A stretch of 64,000 bases of DNA, from positions 2,294,001-2,358,000 of the forward strand of contig BLLK01000062.1 in NCBI GenBank assembly GCA_021927905.1, in the 5' to 3' direction. Shown here in pieces: positions 40,674-50,500 of the stretch. A program made the translations under genes and the position numbers. The stretch's first letter is position 1. Each line of letters opens with the position of its first letter. Origin of the DNA: Chaetoceros tenuissimus (lineage: Eukaryota > Bacillariophyta > Thalassiosirophyceae > Chaetocerotales > Chaetocerotaceae). The notes under the pieces are model-generated. The model had not been told where the DNA came from. It saw only the letters and a program-made list of their open reading frames with translations, and ran no database searches.

Positions 40674-41774
40674 ATGCATAGAGTTATCAGGTCACGAGCA
40701 GGTTCAGTGGTATCAAAGATTCTTCAAAAGCCGTCCCCCCAAAGGGTCATTCAATCATCATTTTTATCACGATCTTTTTCAGCTGCAGTTGAATGTCTTC
40801 AAGTGAATCATGTTCAAGACGATGTAAATACAAGTGTGAGGAGTGAGAAATATTCCTCGAGAAACAAACAGAAAAGTTCACGTAAAAAACGGTATCGTCA
40901 AGGGCCTATGCCAGATACAGAGTGGATTTTAGTGAAAGATATTCCTCCATCATCCACATTAGATGATTTACTAGTTGATTTGGAACGCATAGTAACAACT
41001 GAGCTATCAGTGGGCATACCCGATTTAGAATCTCCAATGGACAATGCTGGCACCGGTGATGAGAATAGACCACTATATCAACCAGATCCTATGCTTCCAC
41101 CCGCACAGATAGTAGAAGCTAGGCTTCAATTGTCTACTTTGATGAGACCAAGTGGATGGTACATTAGATTCGCCAATAAAAGCATTGTTCATTCCATTAT
41201 GAATCATTTGAATAATGCAAAAAAGATTAAAAACGATTTTATCCAGTTAAATAAAGCGATTAGGGAAGAAAACAGAAAAATTCAAAGGATGAATAAATCT
41301 AGTAGCAATGATGAAGACAAAGAAGAAATAGCAGAACCACAACTGAATTGGAAACACTTGGACACAAGACCTCTTCTGTGCGCATGGAAACAAGTAGAGG
41401 TAGTACCTTTTGTTCTAGGCAAAAAGCAAAAAGATATTGATCAATTTAACGCAGGATTAGAATACGGTATCAGTGAAAACGTGATTAGAGTTGAAAATTG
41501 TCCACTAGAATCATGCGAAGAAGACGTCTTTCACTTTTTTAGCAGATATGAGTTTGTTGACGAACGGGAAAGTCAATTCAAGCCTGTAGATCAAGTAGTA
41601 TATGGGAGTTCAAGCAAGAAATTTGCGAAAAGCGATACTCCATCAATGACAAACTCATTTTTAGTACGATTTGCGTCTACTGCTAATGCAAGAGCAGCAA
41701 TAAGAGAAAAACAGAATGTGGAATTCATGGGGAAGAGATTAAGATTAGCACAATACAGCCGTCAAATACTTTAA
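40674..41774 (+). CDS. RRM-like protein with mitochondrial-type N-terminus
   Basis: Single exon, 366 residues. The N-terminus is Arg/Ser-rich without acidic residues for ~38 positions (MHRVIRSRAGSVVSKILQKP, then RSFSAAV), like a mitochondrial transit peptide. Residues ~83-105 (EWILVKDIPPSSTLDDLLVD) and the segment WYIRFANKSIVHSIMNHLNN look like strands and helices of a first, insert-rich RRM. The end (NVIRVENCPLESCEEDVFHF, FLVRFASTANARAAIREKQN, VEFMGKRLRLAQYSRQIL) resembles a second one. The canonical RNP1/RNP2 aromatic residues are weak, so the RRM call is tentative. It would act as an organellar RNA-binding protein. Convergent with the dioxygenase gene only 39 nt away. Confidence 0.6.
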   Translation: MHRVIRSRAGSVVSKILQKPSPQRVIQSSFLSRSFSAAVECLQVNHVQDDVNTSVRSEKYSSRNKQKSSRKKRYRQGPMPDTEWILVKDIPPSSTLDDLLVDLERIVTTELSVGIPDLESPMDNAGTGDENRPLYQPDPMLPPAQIVEARLQLSTLMRPSGWYIRFANKSIVHSIMNHLNNAKKIKNDFIQLNKAIREENRKIQRMNKSSSNDEDKEEIAEPQLNWKHLDTRPLLCAWKQVEVVPFVLGKKQKDIDQFNAGLEYGISENVIRVENCPLESCEEDVFHFFSRYEFVDERESQFKPVDQVVYGSSSKKFAKSDTPSMTNSFLVRFASTANARAAIREKQNVEFMGKRLRLAQYSRQIL

Positions 41775-41813
41775 TAAAGACTTGGTTTGCGTCCCTTGAC
41801 TAGATCCATTAAT

Positions 41814-42584
41814 CTATGTTTCTATTTCAACCAATGTCAGCTCGGCTCGCAATACTATTTTTGGAATATTATCACACATCTCGCCAGCGTGTGGCCATTT
41901 ATGCGGAAATAGAAATATTCTCGAGCAACGTGGTTGTACCCCTAATGTAATATGATCTATATTTCTATTACAACTTATCTGCTGTTGACCTGGTTGACCA
42001 TTAGCATCATCATGAGAAAACAAACATTCTTCCTTCACAATAAGATTGGACTGTTTCGACCAATCACCTTCACCGTCCATAATAACAGTACAACCTCCCA
42101 ATTCGCAATCGCTTAGGAACAGCAACAATGTATGTGAGCTCTTGCGATTTGTGTCTTCACAGGTCTTTGTACCATCTGTATGAGGAAGAAGTTCTGCTCC
42201 TTTTCGGTTATATTCCAAGATCCTGAGATACTTATTGCAGTAAATGTCAAAGGATTTACTTCTATATCCATGCGACTCCAAAACATCTCCAACAATGTTT
42301 TCAATCATTGCAGTTATGCATTTTTCATCATCTCTAAAGAAGCGTCTATCTACAGTTGGTCTCTTCGAATCCAATGGGAGACTCAAGCGTATCTTTTGAA
42401 CTTTTTGTATCCATTCAGATGGACAGGCATCATCAATCACTAATCCATGCCTAAACTGGTGAACATCTTCATCCACATATTTCCCTACAAACTCCTCAAA
42501 TTTCAGCAAAGTTGATTTCATCACAGTGATTGTAACAGAGTATACACTTCCCACTCTCTCTTGTTCTCTCTTCAATTGCTTCAA
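41814..42584 (-). CDS. 2-oxoglutarate/Fe(II) dioxygenase (prolyl 4-hydroxylase-like)
   Basis: Single exon, 256 residues. The double-stranded beta-helix core is visible: LRILEYNRKGAELLPHTDGT with the iron-binding HxD, SSHTLLLFLSDCELGGCTVI, then the distal His in FPHKWPHAGEMC, and an Arg in VLRAELTL that should bind the 2-oxoglutarate carboxylate. No signal peptide or membrane anchor is present, so it is a soluble intracellular enzyme rather than a collagen-type ER hydroxylase. An unusual ~35-residue insertion (ECLFSHDDANGQPGQQQISC) lies between the last two core strands. The substrate is unknown; related small enzymes hydroxylate ribosomal or signalling proteins. Confidence 0.8.
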   Translation of the reverse strand: MKQLKREQERVGSVYSVTITVMKSTLLKFEEFVGKYVDEDVHQFRHGLVIDDACPSEWIQKVQKIRLSLPLDSKRPTVDRRFFRDDEKCITAMIENIVGDVLESHGYRSKSFDIYCNKYLRILEYNRKGAELLPHTDGTKTCEDTNRKSSHTLLLFLSDCELGGCTVIMDGEGDWSKQSNLIVKEECLFSHDDANGQPGQQQISCNRNIDHITLGVQPRCSRIFLFPHKWPHAGEMCDNIPKIVLRAELTLVEIET

Positions 42585-42793
42585 TTCAATTTTGTAGAAA
42601 GATGATACTGATTTCTGATTACTCTAGCTTACCATGTTACGTCCGTAGGTACATACTTTCTTCGATGTGTGTCTTTTCTAAATTAGCTGAACAAAAGTTT
42701 TTCTTTTTTTTTGAATTTCGTTTTTTTACATGAAGAAAATATGTTTAGTCTAGACTAGTTGACTATGACTATTTACAATTCGACATGTCTATT

Positions 42794-43855
42794 TTATGCA
42801 CTCTTTTCTAACTGCTTCTTTTTGCGACTAAAGATTTTATGAATCACTCCACCAATGATCATGGTGGAAAAGTATGCGCATGCAACTACTTCAAATGATA
42901 TGAACTGTGGATAGTCATTCAGCGCAACATTCCAACATAAATAAGCTGCATAATGAAGGGCAAACACTAGTGACCAAGTGATTATAAGAAGTTTTGACCG
43001 AGGCGAGAAGATAGGATATAAATGTATTCCTATTCTATCCAAAATTAGGTTGTAAAAAAGTCCATATGCGAGAGAATATGCAAGTGCATACCATAGATCA
43101 TCTTTGTCGAAGATAGCAGCTATATCTTCATTCCTTGGACCAGTGATGAGTGTGTTCATGATTGCATAGAAAATATTGCAACAGTGTAATTGGACCATAT
43201 TGAAATTGAAATTCCATGCTATGAAGCCAATTCTCTTTTGTTTTGAATTCATAGCTACAACGTATACAAAGGGTAAAAGAGCAAAGTTCCAAACCAAAAA
43301 TGTTATCGTTGCTGTAAGCAATGCTGGGAATCGCGTAATACGATTTAATCTCAATAGAAAATGATGATCTGATAGAAAGGGAGCAAGCGCATTGATCGCG
43401 TGTCGCGACATATTGAGAAACCATGATAACATAGTATATGCAATCATAATAGCCGGAGCACTGTTTGAAATGCATCTGTACAACACAATTCCCATTCCGA
43501 GGAACGCCAAAGCATTGTACCACCAAAACAAGGACAGAGGTTTCGGATAAGAAGAGACAAGTGAATCAAAATCATCCTTTTCTGTCGGTCTTAGATATAC
43601 TATTCCAGCTGAAATAATCAAAAGGGTTGGAGCGGCAAGCTTAGACCATGGACCCACCCTTAACTCCTTGGGTACCCAGTCGAAGTAATTCATGAAACTT
43701 CCCTCTGGTACAAGAACCCAAGGCTCTCTAGGATCAGTAAATGAAGATAATTTTAAGATAGGAGGCTTCTTCTTACTCGACTGCTCTCCACTCCTACCTT
43801 CATCCTGTTTCTGTACTGTTTTAGTTGCCCTAGAATTGTCCATGATTGATTTCAA
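42794..43855 (-). CDS. Multi-pass membrane protein, unknown family
   Basis: Single exon, 353 residues. A basic cytosolic-looking N-terminus (~70 residues, KKKPPILKLSSF) precedes about eight hydrophobic segments: LAAPTLLIISAGIVYL, LSLFWWYNALAFLGMGIVLY, APAIMIAYTMLSWFL, FPALLTATITFLVWNFALLP, ALAYSLAYGLFYNLIL, LLIITWSLVFALHYAAYLCW and a last one near FSTMIIGGVIHKIF. It ends in a Lys-rich tail (SRKKKQLEKSA) that could be an ER-retrieval or retention signal. I do not recognise the family and no catalytic motif stands out. A second Met (residue 5) is an alternative start. It diverges from the auxin-efflux-carrier-type transporter gene. Confidence 0.65.
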   Translation of the reverse strand: MKSIMDNSRATKTVQKQDEGRSGEQSSKKKPPILKLSSFTDPREPWVLVPEGSFMNYFDWVPKELRVGPWSKLAAPTLLIISAGIVYLRPTEKDDFDSLVSSYPKPLSLFWWYNALAFLGMGIVLYRCISNSAPAIMIAYTMLSWFLNMSRHAINALAPFLSDHHFLLRLNRITRFPALLTATITFLVWNFALLPFVYVVAMNSKQKRIGFIAWNFNFNMVQLHCCNIFYAIMNTLITGPRNEDIAAIFDKDDLWYALAYSLAYGLFYNLILDRIGIHLYPIFSPRSKLLIITWSLVFALHYAAYLCWNVALNDYPQFISFEVVACAYFSTMIIGGVIHKIFSRKKKQLEKSA

Positions 43856-44251
43856 TATTACAACATGGGTTTACTTTGAGCTCAACCACACTAAAGTTAT
43901 CCTCACTTCTCACTTCCCATTTCCATAAAAAAAGTATGGCCAAAGCTCGGTTCATTTCGTCTTGCATTCTATTTTCTATTTATTATACACACTCTCTTCC
44001 TTTCCCCTTTATATCTTTTATATCCTAGTCATATTACGTAACATGAAACATGTTTCAAGCCTGATGCGGTCATGAAAGGACCCGATCAAGGGACGAAGAT
44101 TCTGACACCTATATCATTCATAATAAGAACCCCGACTGACCCACTGACCAGAGAATTTTTTCTTCTCACAAATATTCGAAGTTCTTAACTACGTATCATA
44201 ACATTACTACAGAAATATATACAAATACACTATTATTAGTTCTGAAAAGAA
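43856..44251. promoter_or_regulatory. Divergent promoter of two membrane-protein genes
   Basis: 396 nt. The left part is pyrimidine-rich (43920-44030), the right part AT-rich just upstream of 44252 (GAAATATATACAAATACAC). No defined element. Confidence 0.3.
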
Positions 44252-45427
44252 ATGAGTTGGAAGTACCTCCCCGTCTTAAACTCTTGCCTACAACTTCTCA
44301 TCACGACTCTATTTGGAGCTGTTATGGCGAAGTTTGTTCCATCTGTATTCGATCAAACCTTTGTCTCGAAAGCAGTTGCGTTCGTATTTCATGTCGCCCT
44401 ACCGTGTCACGTCTTGAAAGGTATCGGTACCAAGGTTGACTTTTACTCAGAAACATTCATTTGGAAGTATATTATTGCATTTTTAATACTTCGCTTCTTC
44501 GCATTGGTCATTGCCGCTGGTTCATTCTTATTAAGCGGCAAATGCTCTATAGTTGGAATAGGAGATATTACAGTGAGATGGCTAAGTTTGACTTGGATAT
44601 CCACTGTGATACTTGGAGTCCCAATCCTCACAGCAGTTTTTCATAACCCAGGAAGAGGGTTGTTCTATGGCCTACTTGCAGGCATTTCAAGTTTCATCTT
44701 TCAGCTTCCTTTTCAACTCTTCTTTTTCGAATGTCATAAGCTAGAGCGCGAGCACATCGAACAACAAGGAAGAGAGAAGAAAGATAGAGATACAGATGAA
44801 GAGAATGGAGTCCCTAAGGAATCTATGACAAAGAACAATCAAGGAGTTGATGAAACTAATGAGTCTGTGAATCACTGGACCTTTTGGACTGGGCTGTGTA
44901 CAAGCGGTACTCTATGGAAAGACATTTTCAAGAGAGTTTTTACCAATCCAATCGTTGTTGCAATCTTCTGCGCATTTATCATATCACTTTCAACATTAGG
45001 TAAAATTCTTGATGAAATCGAAGGACTCAAGTTCTTTGTCGATACATTAGGCTATTTGGGACAAATTACAACTCCGCTTTCTCTTTTTGCGATGGGAATA
45101 TGGATGTATCACAGAGGGCGAGATTTAGTGAGAATAGGATTAGTTGAATTGTTTGTTTTCATGATCACAAAACTCATTATTGTTCCAATGATCATGATAG
45201 GATTAGCGAAAGCACTCTCTCTAGACGACGAAAGCGGAAGAGCAGCGGTATTGATTGCAAGCTTACCTATTTCTATGGCATCTTTTACGCTTGGAAGTAT
45301 TTATGACATAGGAGAAGATCAGTTATCAGCAAATGTTGCAGTTGGTACTCTACTCATGTTACCAACAGTCATTGTCTGGAATTTGGTGCTTGATGAATTG
45401 GGTTTATTCGTCAATTATGTAAAGTAA
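44252..45427 (+). CDS. Auxin efflux carrier (AEC / Mem_trans) family transporter
   Basis: Single exon, 391 residues. The protein has the 5+5 membrane helix layout of the AEC family around a hydrophilic loop: first bundle LPVLNSCLQLLITTLFGAVM, FVFHVALPCHVLKGIG, VILGVPILTAVFHNPGRGLF and GISSFIFQLPFQLFFF; Glu/Lys-rich loop about 165-210; second bundle IFKRVFTNPIVVAIFCAFII, LGYLGQITTPLSLFAMGIWM and AAVLIASLPISMASFTLGSI. PIN and PILS auxin carriers and bacterial malonate-type carriers share this fold. The conserved helix breaks (LPCHVL, TTPLSLF) mark the crossover region. The transported solute is not known in diatoms, so auxin should not be assumed. Confidence 0.85.
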   Translation: MSWKYLPVLNSCLQLLITTLFGAVMAKFVPSVFDQTFVSKAVAFVFHVALPCHVLKGIGTKVDFYSETFIWKYIIAFLILRFFALVIAAGSFLLSGKCSIVGIGDITVRWLSLTWISTVILGVPILTAVFHNPGRGLFYGLLAGISSFIFQLPFQLFFFECHKLEREHIEQQGREKKDRDTDEENGVPKESMTKNNQGVDETNESVNHWTFWTGLCTSGTLWKDIFKRVFTNPIVVAIFCAFIISLSTLGKILDEIEGLKFFVDTLGYLGQITTPLSLFAMGIWMYHRGRDLVRIGLVELFVFMITKLIIVPMIMIGLAKALSLDDESGRAAVLIASLPISMASFTLGSIYDIGEDQLSANVAVGTLLMLPTVIVWNLVLDELGLFVNYVK

Positions 45428-45516
45428 GATGGACAGGCTTCTACTGTTCAAATTAGTATGATAAACAATTTTATAACATGAGTAATATGCATAGTAAGTT
45501 TTTTAAGTTATGATAG

Positions 45517-47115
45517 TTACGATAATGCCGATTTGAGCAAAAGTTTCAAGCTATCACTCATTTCCACACCCCTTTTTTGTCCTTTTGAATACTTTGTTAC
45601 AAATTTACACAGAGACTCAATATCATCATCACCTAGGGAGCGATCCAACGCCATAATAACACCGAAATCGCACAATTCAGCGACAAGATCTCCGTCATTC
45701 TGTTCATCGAGTTTTTGTAAGATCGTCTTTTTCTTTTTCGCAGTCAACCCCCCCGCTTTCTTAGTTGCATTCTCAGAGCCTGAAAATCTACCTTCGTGAC
45801 TTAGCATGGCAGTATTTACAAGGCAAAGAACAGAATCTAATTCTTTTGTCTCTTTATTATCAATAACAATAGCTTCATTCGTCTCAACAAATCTCTTTTG
45901 ATAGGTCTCATTATCCGGAATACTCAAAACACCTTCTGCAACCATTTGGACACAAACATCACTAAACTGAAACGCTTCAGCTGCACCTGAGTTAGCATCA
46001 AGTGCTAATGTGACATACTTCTTTCCTTCTTCGCGCCCAATCTTTTCCATACTTGAAATTTGCCCCTTGGCACCATTAATGATATCATTTGCAAGTACGG
46101 GGAGAGAATCTTCACTACTGTCATTATTTTCATCATTCTGACGATCATCAGTGTAAGAATAAATCCAACCTACGACACGCATACCAAGCATATTCGCAAC
46201 TTCTACAGCTCTCTTGAAGTCTTTGCCAGATTGCAAATGCTTTGGATCATAAATATCTTTGTTGGCCTTTGGTTGTGGTGGTTCCCACACTGCGTGGACC
46301 TTCACAACGTCACACATTTTCATTTCGTACAATGGTGTGGAAAGACTAGTTCTAGCTTTTGGAGTTTGATCCACTCTTTCTTTATTCACAGTTCCAAATA
46401 ATACCGCACATCTGTTTTGAACCTTGACCTTTGCTTTTCCTTTTGTAGCTTTTAGTTGCTTCTTAGTTGGAAGGATTGTACAGTTATCCTTGAATCGCTG
46501 TGCACCAGTGTTACACATGTAAATACGTTTCACAGGCCCTTCCGGCTGCGGTTCAATCACATGCATATATGAATGAAGGTCTACTATATCACCATAACTC
46601 ATGGATCTACGATTTGGTAATCTTGACAGAGCACGTGATCTTCTCGCGGCTGCAGAATGAGAAGATTTCGCAATATCAGGGAAAGGATCGAAGTCAGTGT
46701 ATCTATCAGTAGGTTTCGAAGCTGCTGCTTCTTCTTCCCTCTGTTTCTTTTCTAATTCAAGTTGCTTTTCAGACTTTGGTGGAGGTATAATATTGATGAT
46801 AGATCCATTCTTCAAATTAAATGAAGATATAGGTTGTTCTGTATCTTCAATGTCGTTATTCTCAATTTTGCATCCAAGCTTTGCGTCCACATCTGCATTC
46901 TCATCCAAAATCTCAGAGGAAAATGTAGCGATGACTGAAGATAATGTCGTTTCTTCTTGATCTTTGATTTGAATTCTACCCATAGAACCATCTGGTTTCC
47001 TTATTCTAAGAATGATTGGAGGAAAGGATGATGGGCCAGATGCATGCGTTTGCACAATGAGCTTTGTGGTAAGAGCAATCCCTACAAGCAGCGACGACTT
47101 TCGAAGACCAAACAT
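45517..47115 (-). CDS. NPL4: Npl4-like Cdc48 cofactor with signal peptide (SELMA candidate)
   Basis: Single exon, 532 residues. Residues 33-113 form a UBX-like ubiquitin fold (PPIILRIRKPDGSMGRIQIK, FNLKNGSIINIIPPP), as at the start of Npl4. The Npl4 MPN-like domain follows (MSYGDIVDLHSYMHV, QNRCAVLFGTVNKER, DVVKVHAVWEPPQPK, VANMLGMRVVGWIYSY). The zinc-finger Cys pattern of canonical Npl4 is not seen between these. Npl4-Ufd1 recruits Cdc48 to ubiquitylated proteins. Odd: the first ~26 residues are a signal peptide (LLVGIALTTKLIVQTHA|SGPSS) with no aromatic +1. In diatoms that pattern points to the periplastidal compartment, where the symbiont-derived ERAD-like machinery (SELMA) imports plastid proteins. 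Confidence 0.85.
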   Translation of the reverse strand: MFGLRKSSLLVGIALTTKLIVQTHASGPSSFPPIILRIRKPDGSMGRIQIKDQEETTLSSVIATFSSEILDENADVDAKLGCKIENNDIEDTEQPISSFNLKNGSIINIIPPPKSEKQLELEKKQREEEAAASKPTDRYTDFDPFPDIAKSSHSAAARRSRALSRLPNRRSMSYGDIVDLHSYMHVIEPQPEGPVKRIYMCNTGAQRFKDNCTILPTKKQLKATKGKAKVKVQNRCAVLFGTVNKERVDQTPKARTSLSTPLYEMKMCDVVKVHAVWEPPQPKANKDIYDPKHLQSGKDFKRAVEVANMLGMRVVGWIYSYTDDRQNDENNDSSEDSLPVLANDIINGAKGQISSMEKIGREEGKKYVTLALDANSGAAEAFQFSDVCVQMVAEGVLSIPDNETYQKRFVETNEAIVIDNKETKELDSVLCLVNTAMLSHEGRFSGSENATKKAGGLTAKKKKTILQKLDEQNDGDLVAELCDFGVIMALDRSLGDDDIESLCKFVTKYSKGQKRGVEMSDSLKLLLKSALS

Positions 47116-47545
47116 TCTTAATAGCTAAAAGAAGATACAGAGTCTGAATCTCAACTTTATGTCTTCAAGTTGTTTTTGATGGAAAAGATTTTCATTGATT
47201 GATTGAGTCGAAGTGACGCCAACATCCAACTCATTCCAGTTGGCAGTCGTTCACAGTGCAGATCGTCTGTGATCTGTTTACTAAAATATTTGATGACATC
47301 ACGAATGACTCACTCATCACGAGGATAGTTTCAATATGTCGAGTTTTCGAGAAATCTGAGAGAAAGAATGAATATCTTTTTTTGATAACAAAAACACAGT
47401 GAAAGATCCATAAAGAGACGAGAATGAAAGTTTCAGAATAGGAAATAAAATAGAAAATGGTGTACAATACTTCAAACTTATGTTATTTTTTTATATTTTT
47501 GTGTAGAGTAGATATCGCGTTACCACCATCAATTCTCGATCAAAT
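47116..47545. promoter_or_regulatory. Npl4 upstream region and RPB1 3' flank
   Basis: 430 nt between two leftward genes. Two small inverted repeats lie close together near 47226-47278 (CCAACT…AGTTGG and CAGATC…GATCTG). The part next to RPB1 is T-rich on the + strand. Confidence 0.3.
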
Positions 47546-50500
47546 TTAAGATTGTTTTTCGTCGTCTTCATCGCCAGCAGTTGGAGAATATGCAGGTGAT
47601 GTTGGAGAGTAAGCCGGACTTGTTGGCGAATAAGCCGGAGATGTAGGGCTATACGCTGGACTAGTTGGAGAGTAAGCAGGCGAAGTCGGACTGTAAGCTG
47701 GGGAAGTTGGAGAGTATGCAGGTGATGTTGGACTGTAAGCTGGACTTGTTGGCGAGTATGCTGGGGAAGTTGGAGAGTATGCAGGCGAAGTCGGACTGTA
47801 AGCTGGACTAGTTGGCGAATACGCAGGTGATGTTGGAGAGTATGCAGGACTAGTTGGCGAATACGCCGGTGATGTAGGTGAGTATGCGGGTGATGTTGGC
47901 GAGTATGCAGGACTCGTCGGGGAGTATGCAGGTGATGTAGGTGAGTAAGCTGGACTCGTAGGCGAGTACGCTGGGGAAGTTGGAGAGTATGCAGGGGATG
48001 TAGGAGAATACGCCGGAGAAGTTGGAGAGTATGCGGGGGATGTTGGTGAGTATGCTGGACTTGTAGGAGAGTATGCGGGTGAAGTTGGTGAGTATGCAGG
48101 GGACGTTGGACTGTAAGCTGGTGAGGTTGGAGAATAGGCTGGACTTCTCGGATTATACATTGGAGATGCAGCACTGCTTCCATAAGATCCAGATGATGCA
48201 CCATAGCTTCCACTTGAAGGTGAGTATGCAGGTGAGAAAGCTGCTCCCCCCACTGCAGGACTGAATGCTCCTGCCCCCATAGGCGACATTTCACCACCCA
48301 TCATTGGACTACTCGCGAATGGGGTAGTCGGAGCCCAAGGTGTATCTCCTCCTACTCCTCCTATGCCAGAACTTCCAGTCTGATCTTCTTCATTCCATTG
48401 ATCTGCGACTATATCGACAGCGCGAAGTACTTTCTGCTCATCAAGAAGGAGATCCATGTCCCCAGTTCCAACACGTGCAAGCTGACCCATCATGATATTC
48501 TCAGTTACACCCTTAAGAACTTCCTCCTCAGCATAGACTGCTGCATCCATCAACATGTCAACAGTCTCCTCGAAAGAACATCTTAGAAGTGGACCGGAAT
48601 CAACGCGGTTGATACCATGTCTATCAATCGCCATCAAGTGTCCTTGCATAGTCATGACATCGACTAGACATGCCAGGTGACGATAATTCACATAAGAACC
48701 GTCAAAACTAATGACATTTCTGAGCTCACTAAGAATCGCGGCTCTCACTCCCTCAATACCAAGGCATACAAGAACTTCGACAATATCATTACTTGTAGTT
48801 CTTGATGCATCGACGTAATCGACACCCAAAACACCCCCAAGATTTGTTCCATCTGTTTCAAGCACCCACTCATTCTTTGTACCAAATCCTTTCTCTTCAT
48901 CCCATGTTGAAGTTTTCTGTTCACGCATAAACACTTTTTTAACATCTTCAACTCCACGTAGTTTCAAAGTTGTCAAGAGACTCTTCTCCAGACGCTTCAA
49001 AAACACATCGTCTTCCTGTCCAACGTCTGCATCGTCGTCTTCATGGATAGGATTTCCATTTTCATCAAGCCCTCCATTTCCTCCAGTGTATGGGAGGTCA
49101 TTGACAATACGGACTCTTAAGACAAGCTCGTCTGCGTTAATATCAGATGGTACAACATGCAAGTCGCTTCCATACTCACTACTAATAACACCAACAATTT
49201 CTTCCATTGTCATTTTCTTATCAAAGACTGGAGCCGAGTTAAGGACGATTCTAAGCACCCATGGGGAAAGTCTTCTTAAGTCATCTTCGGTGAATTCAGA
49301 GAGATCGTAGAAGTCTTTGACAAATTCTGTGTCCTGTTCTGTCACTGGATTCATAACATCAGGATCGTAGAAGATCTCGGTTTGCTTGACAATATCACCA
49401 AGGACAGTGTATTCGAGCAGTGAATGTACCGTCATAGCACAATCCTGATCCTCACTAACTTCCGGATTCAAACAAATATAAAGACTTGGTGTTTTCACTG
49501 TCTTAGCAACATTAATGATTTCTTTCAATCTCGGTACTCCTAGTGTAACATTCTTGGCAGAAACTCCCGCATAATGGAATGTATTTAGCGTCATCTGAGT
49601 AGCTGGCTCTCCAATACTTTGCGCAGCAAGTACTCCAGCCATCTCACCTGGGTTGACCTTAGCTTGGTGGAATCTTGTTTCAATTTCACCAATCACCCAG
49701 TCCAAAGCTGCCTCACTGAACCTATATTCCATCAGCACACGCTTGATAGATAAAGAACTGCGAATGAGAATTCTGTACAAAGTTGTTGCGTTGTCTTGCG
49801 CCTCAATACTTAAATTATCACTTCCTGCTACAACGACGAGACGGTCTAACAGAGCCTTTACTTTCCTTGCAACATCCTTCGGGTGCATATCAGATGGCTG
49901 AGATTTATCAACACGGAACTGACGAATAGCATTGAAAATGACTCGTCTGACGTTACCAGGAGCATAGGAACTTGGGTCACTTTCGCGACCTGATTCACGG
50001 TTAGCCATGACAATACGGAGGACTGCCTGATCCTCTTTCAAAGTTTCTACTTCTTTCTCTAGTAGTTGATGGACTTCAGAATCATGACGACATTCATCAG
50101 CAATTGCAGGTTCAAGGAATGCTATTCCTTGCGAGTCCTTGTCAAAGTCTGGATCAGTTGGATCAAGTTTGAATTTCTTGTCAATATCGGCTTTGGTCAT
50201 CGTCAATAGATCAAAAGACTGACGCTCAATCCAAACAGCATCCATACCGTCCTCTCCATATAAAAATTGTACAACATTCCCCCCAGATGTACGTAGAGTA
50301 CCATCATATCTAGCCATGACAGTTTCCATCGCCTTCACAAGTCGGCGTTGAATGTACCCAGTTTCTGCAGTCTTACATGCCGTATCAATAAGACCTTCTC
50401 TTCCTCCCATGGCATGGAAAAAGAATTCTTGAGGACTTAAGCCACGGAGATATGAATTCTCCACAAATCCTCTACTTTCTGGTCCCAAGTCATCTTTTGT

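Noticed and set aside
47582-48149. CRISPR-like regular repeat
   Set aside because: The period is 21 bp with no unique spacers and it encodes YSPTSPA in frame. It is the RPB1 C-terminal domain.
47491-48297. 268-codon open frame on the minus strand over the RPB1 tail
   Set aside because: It is a frame shadow of the 21-bp heptad repeat, His/Leu/Gln-rich, with no independent features.
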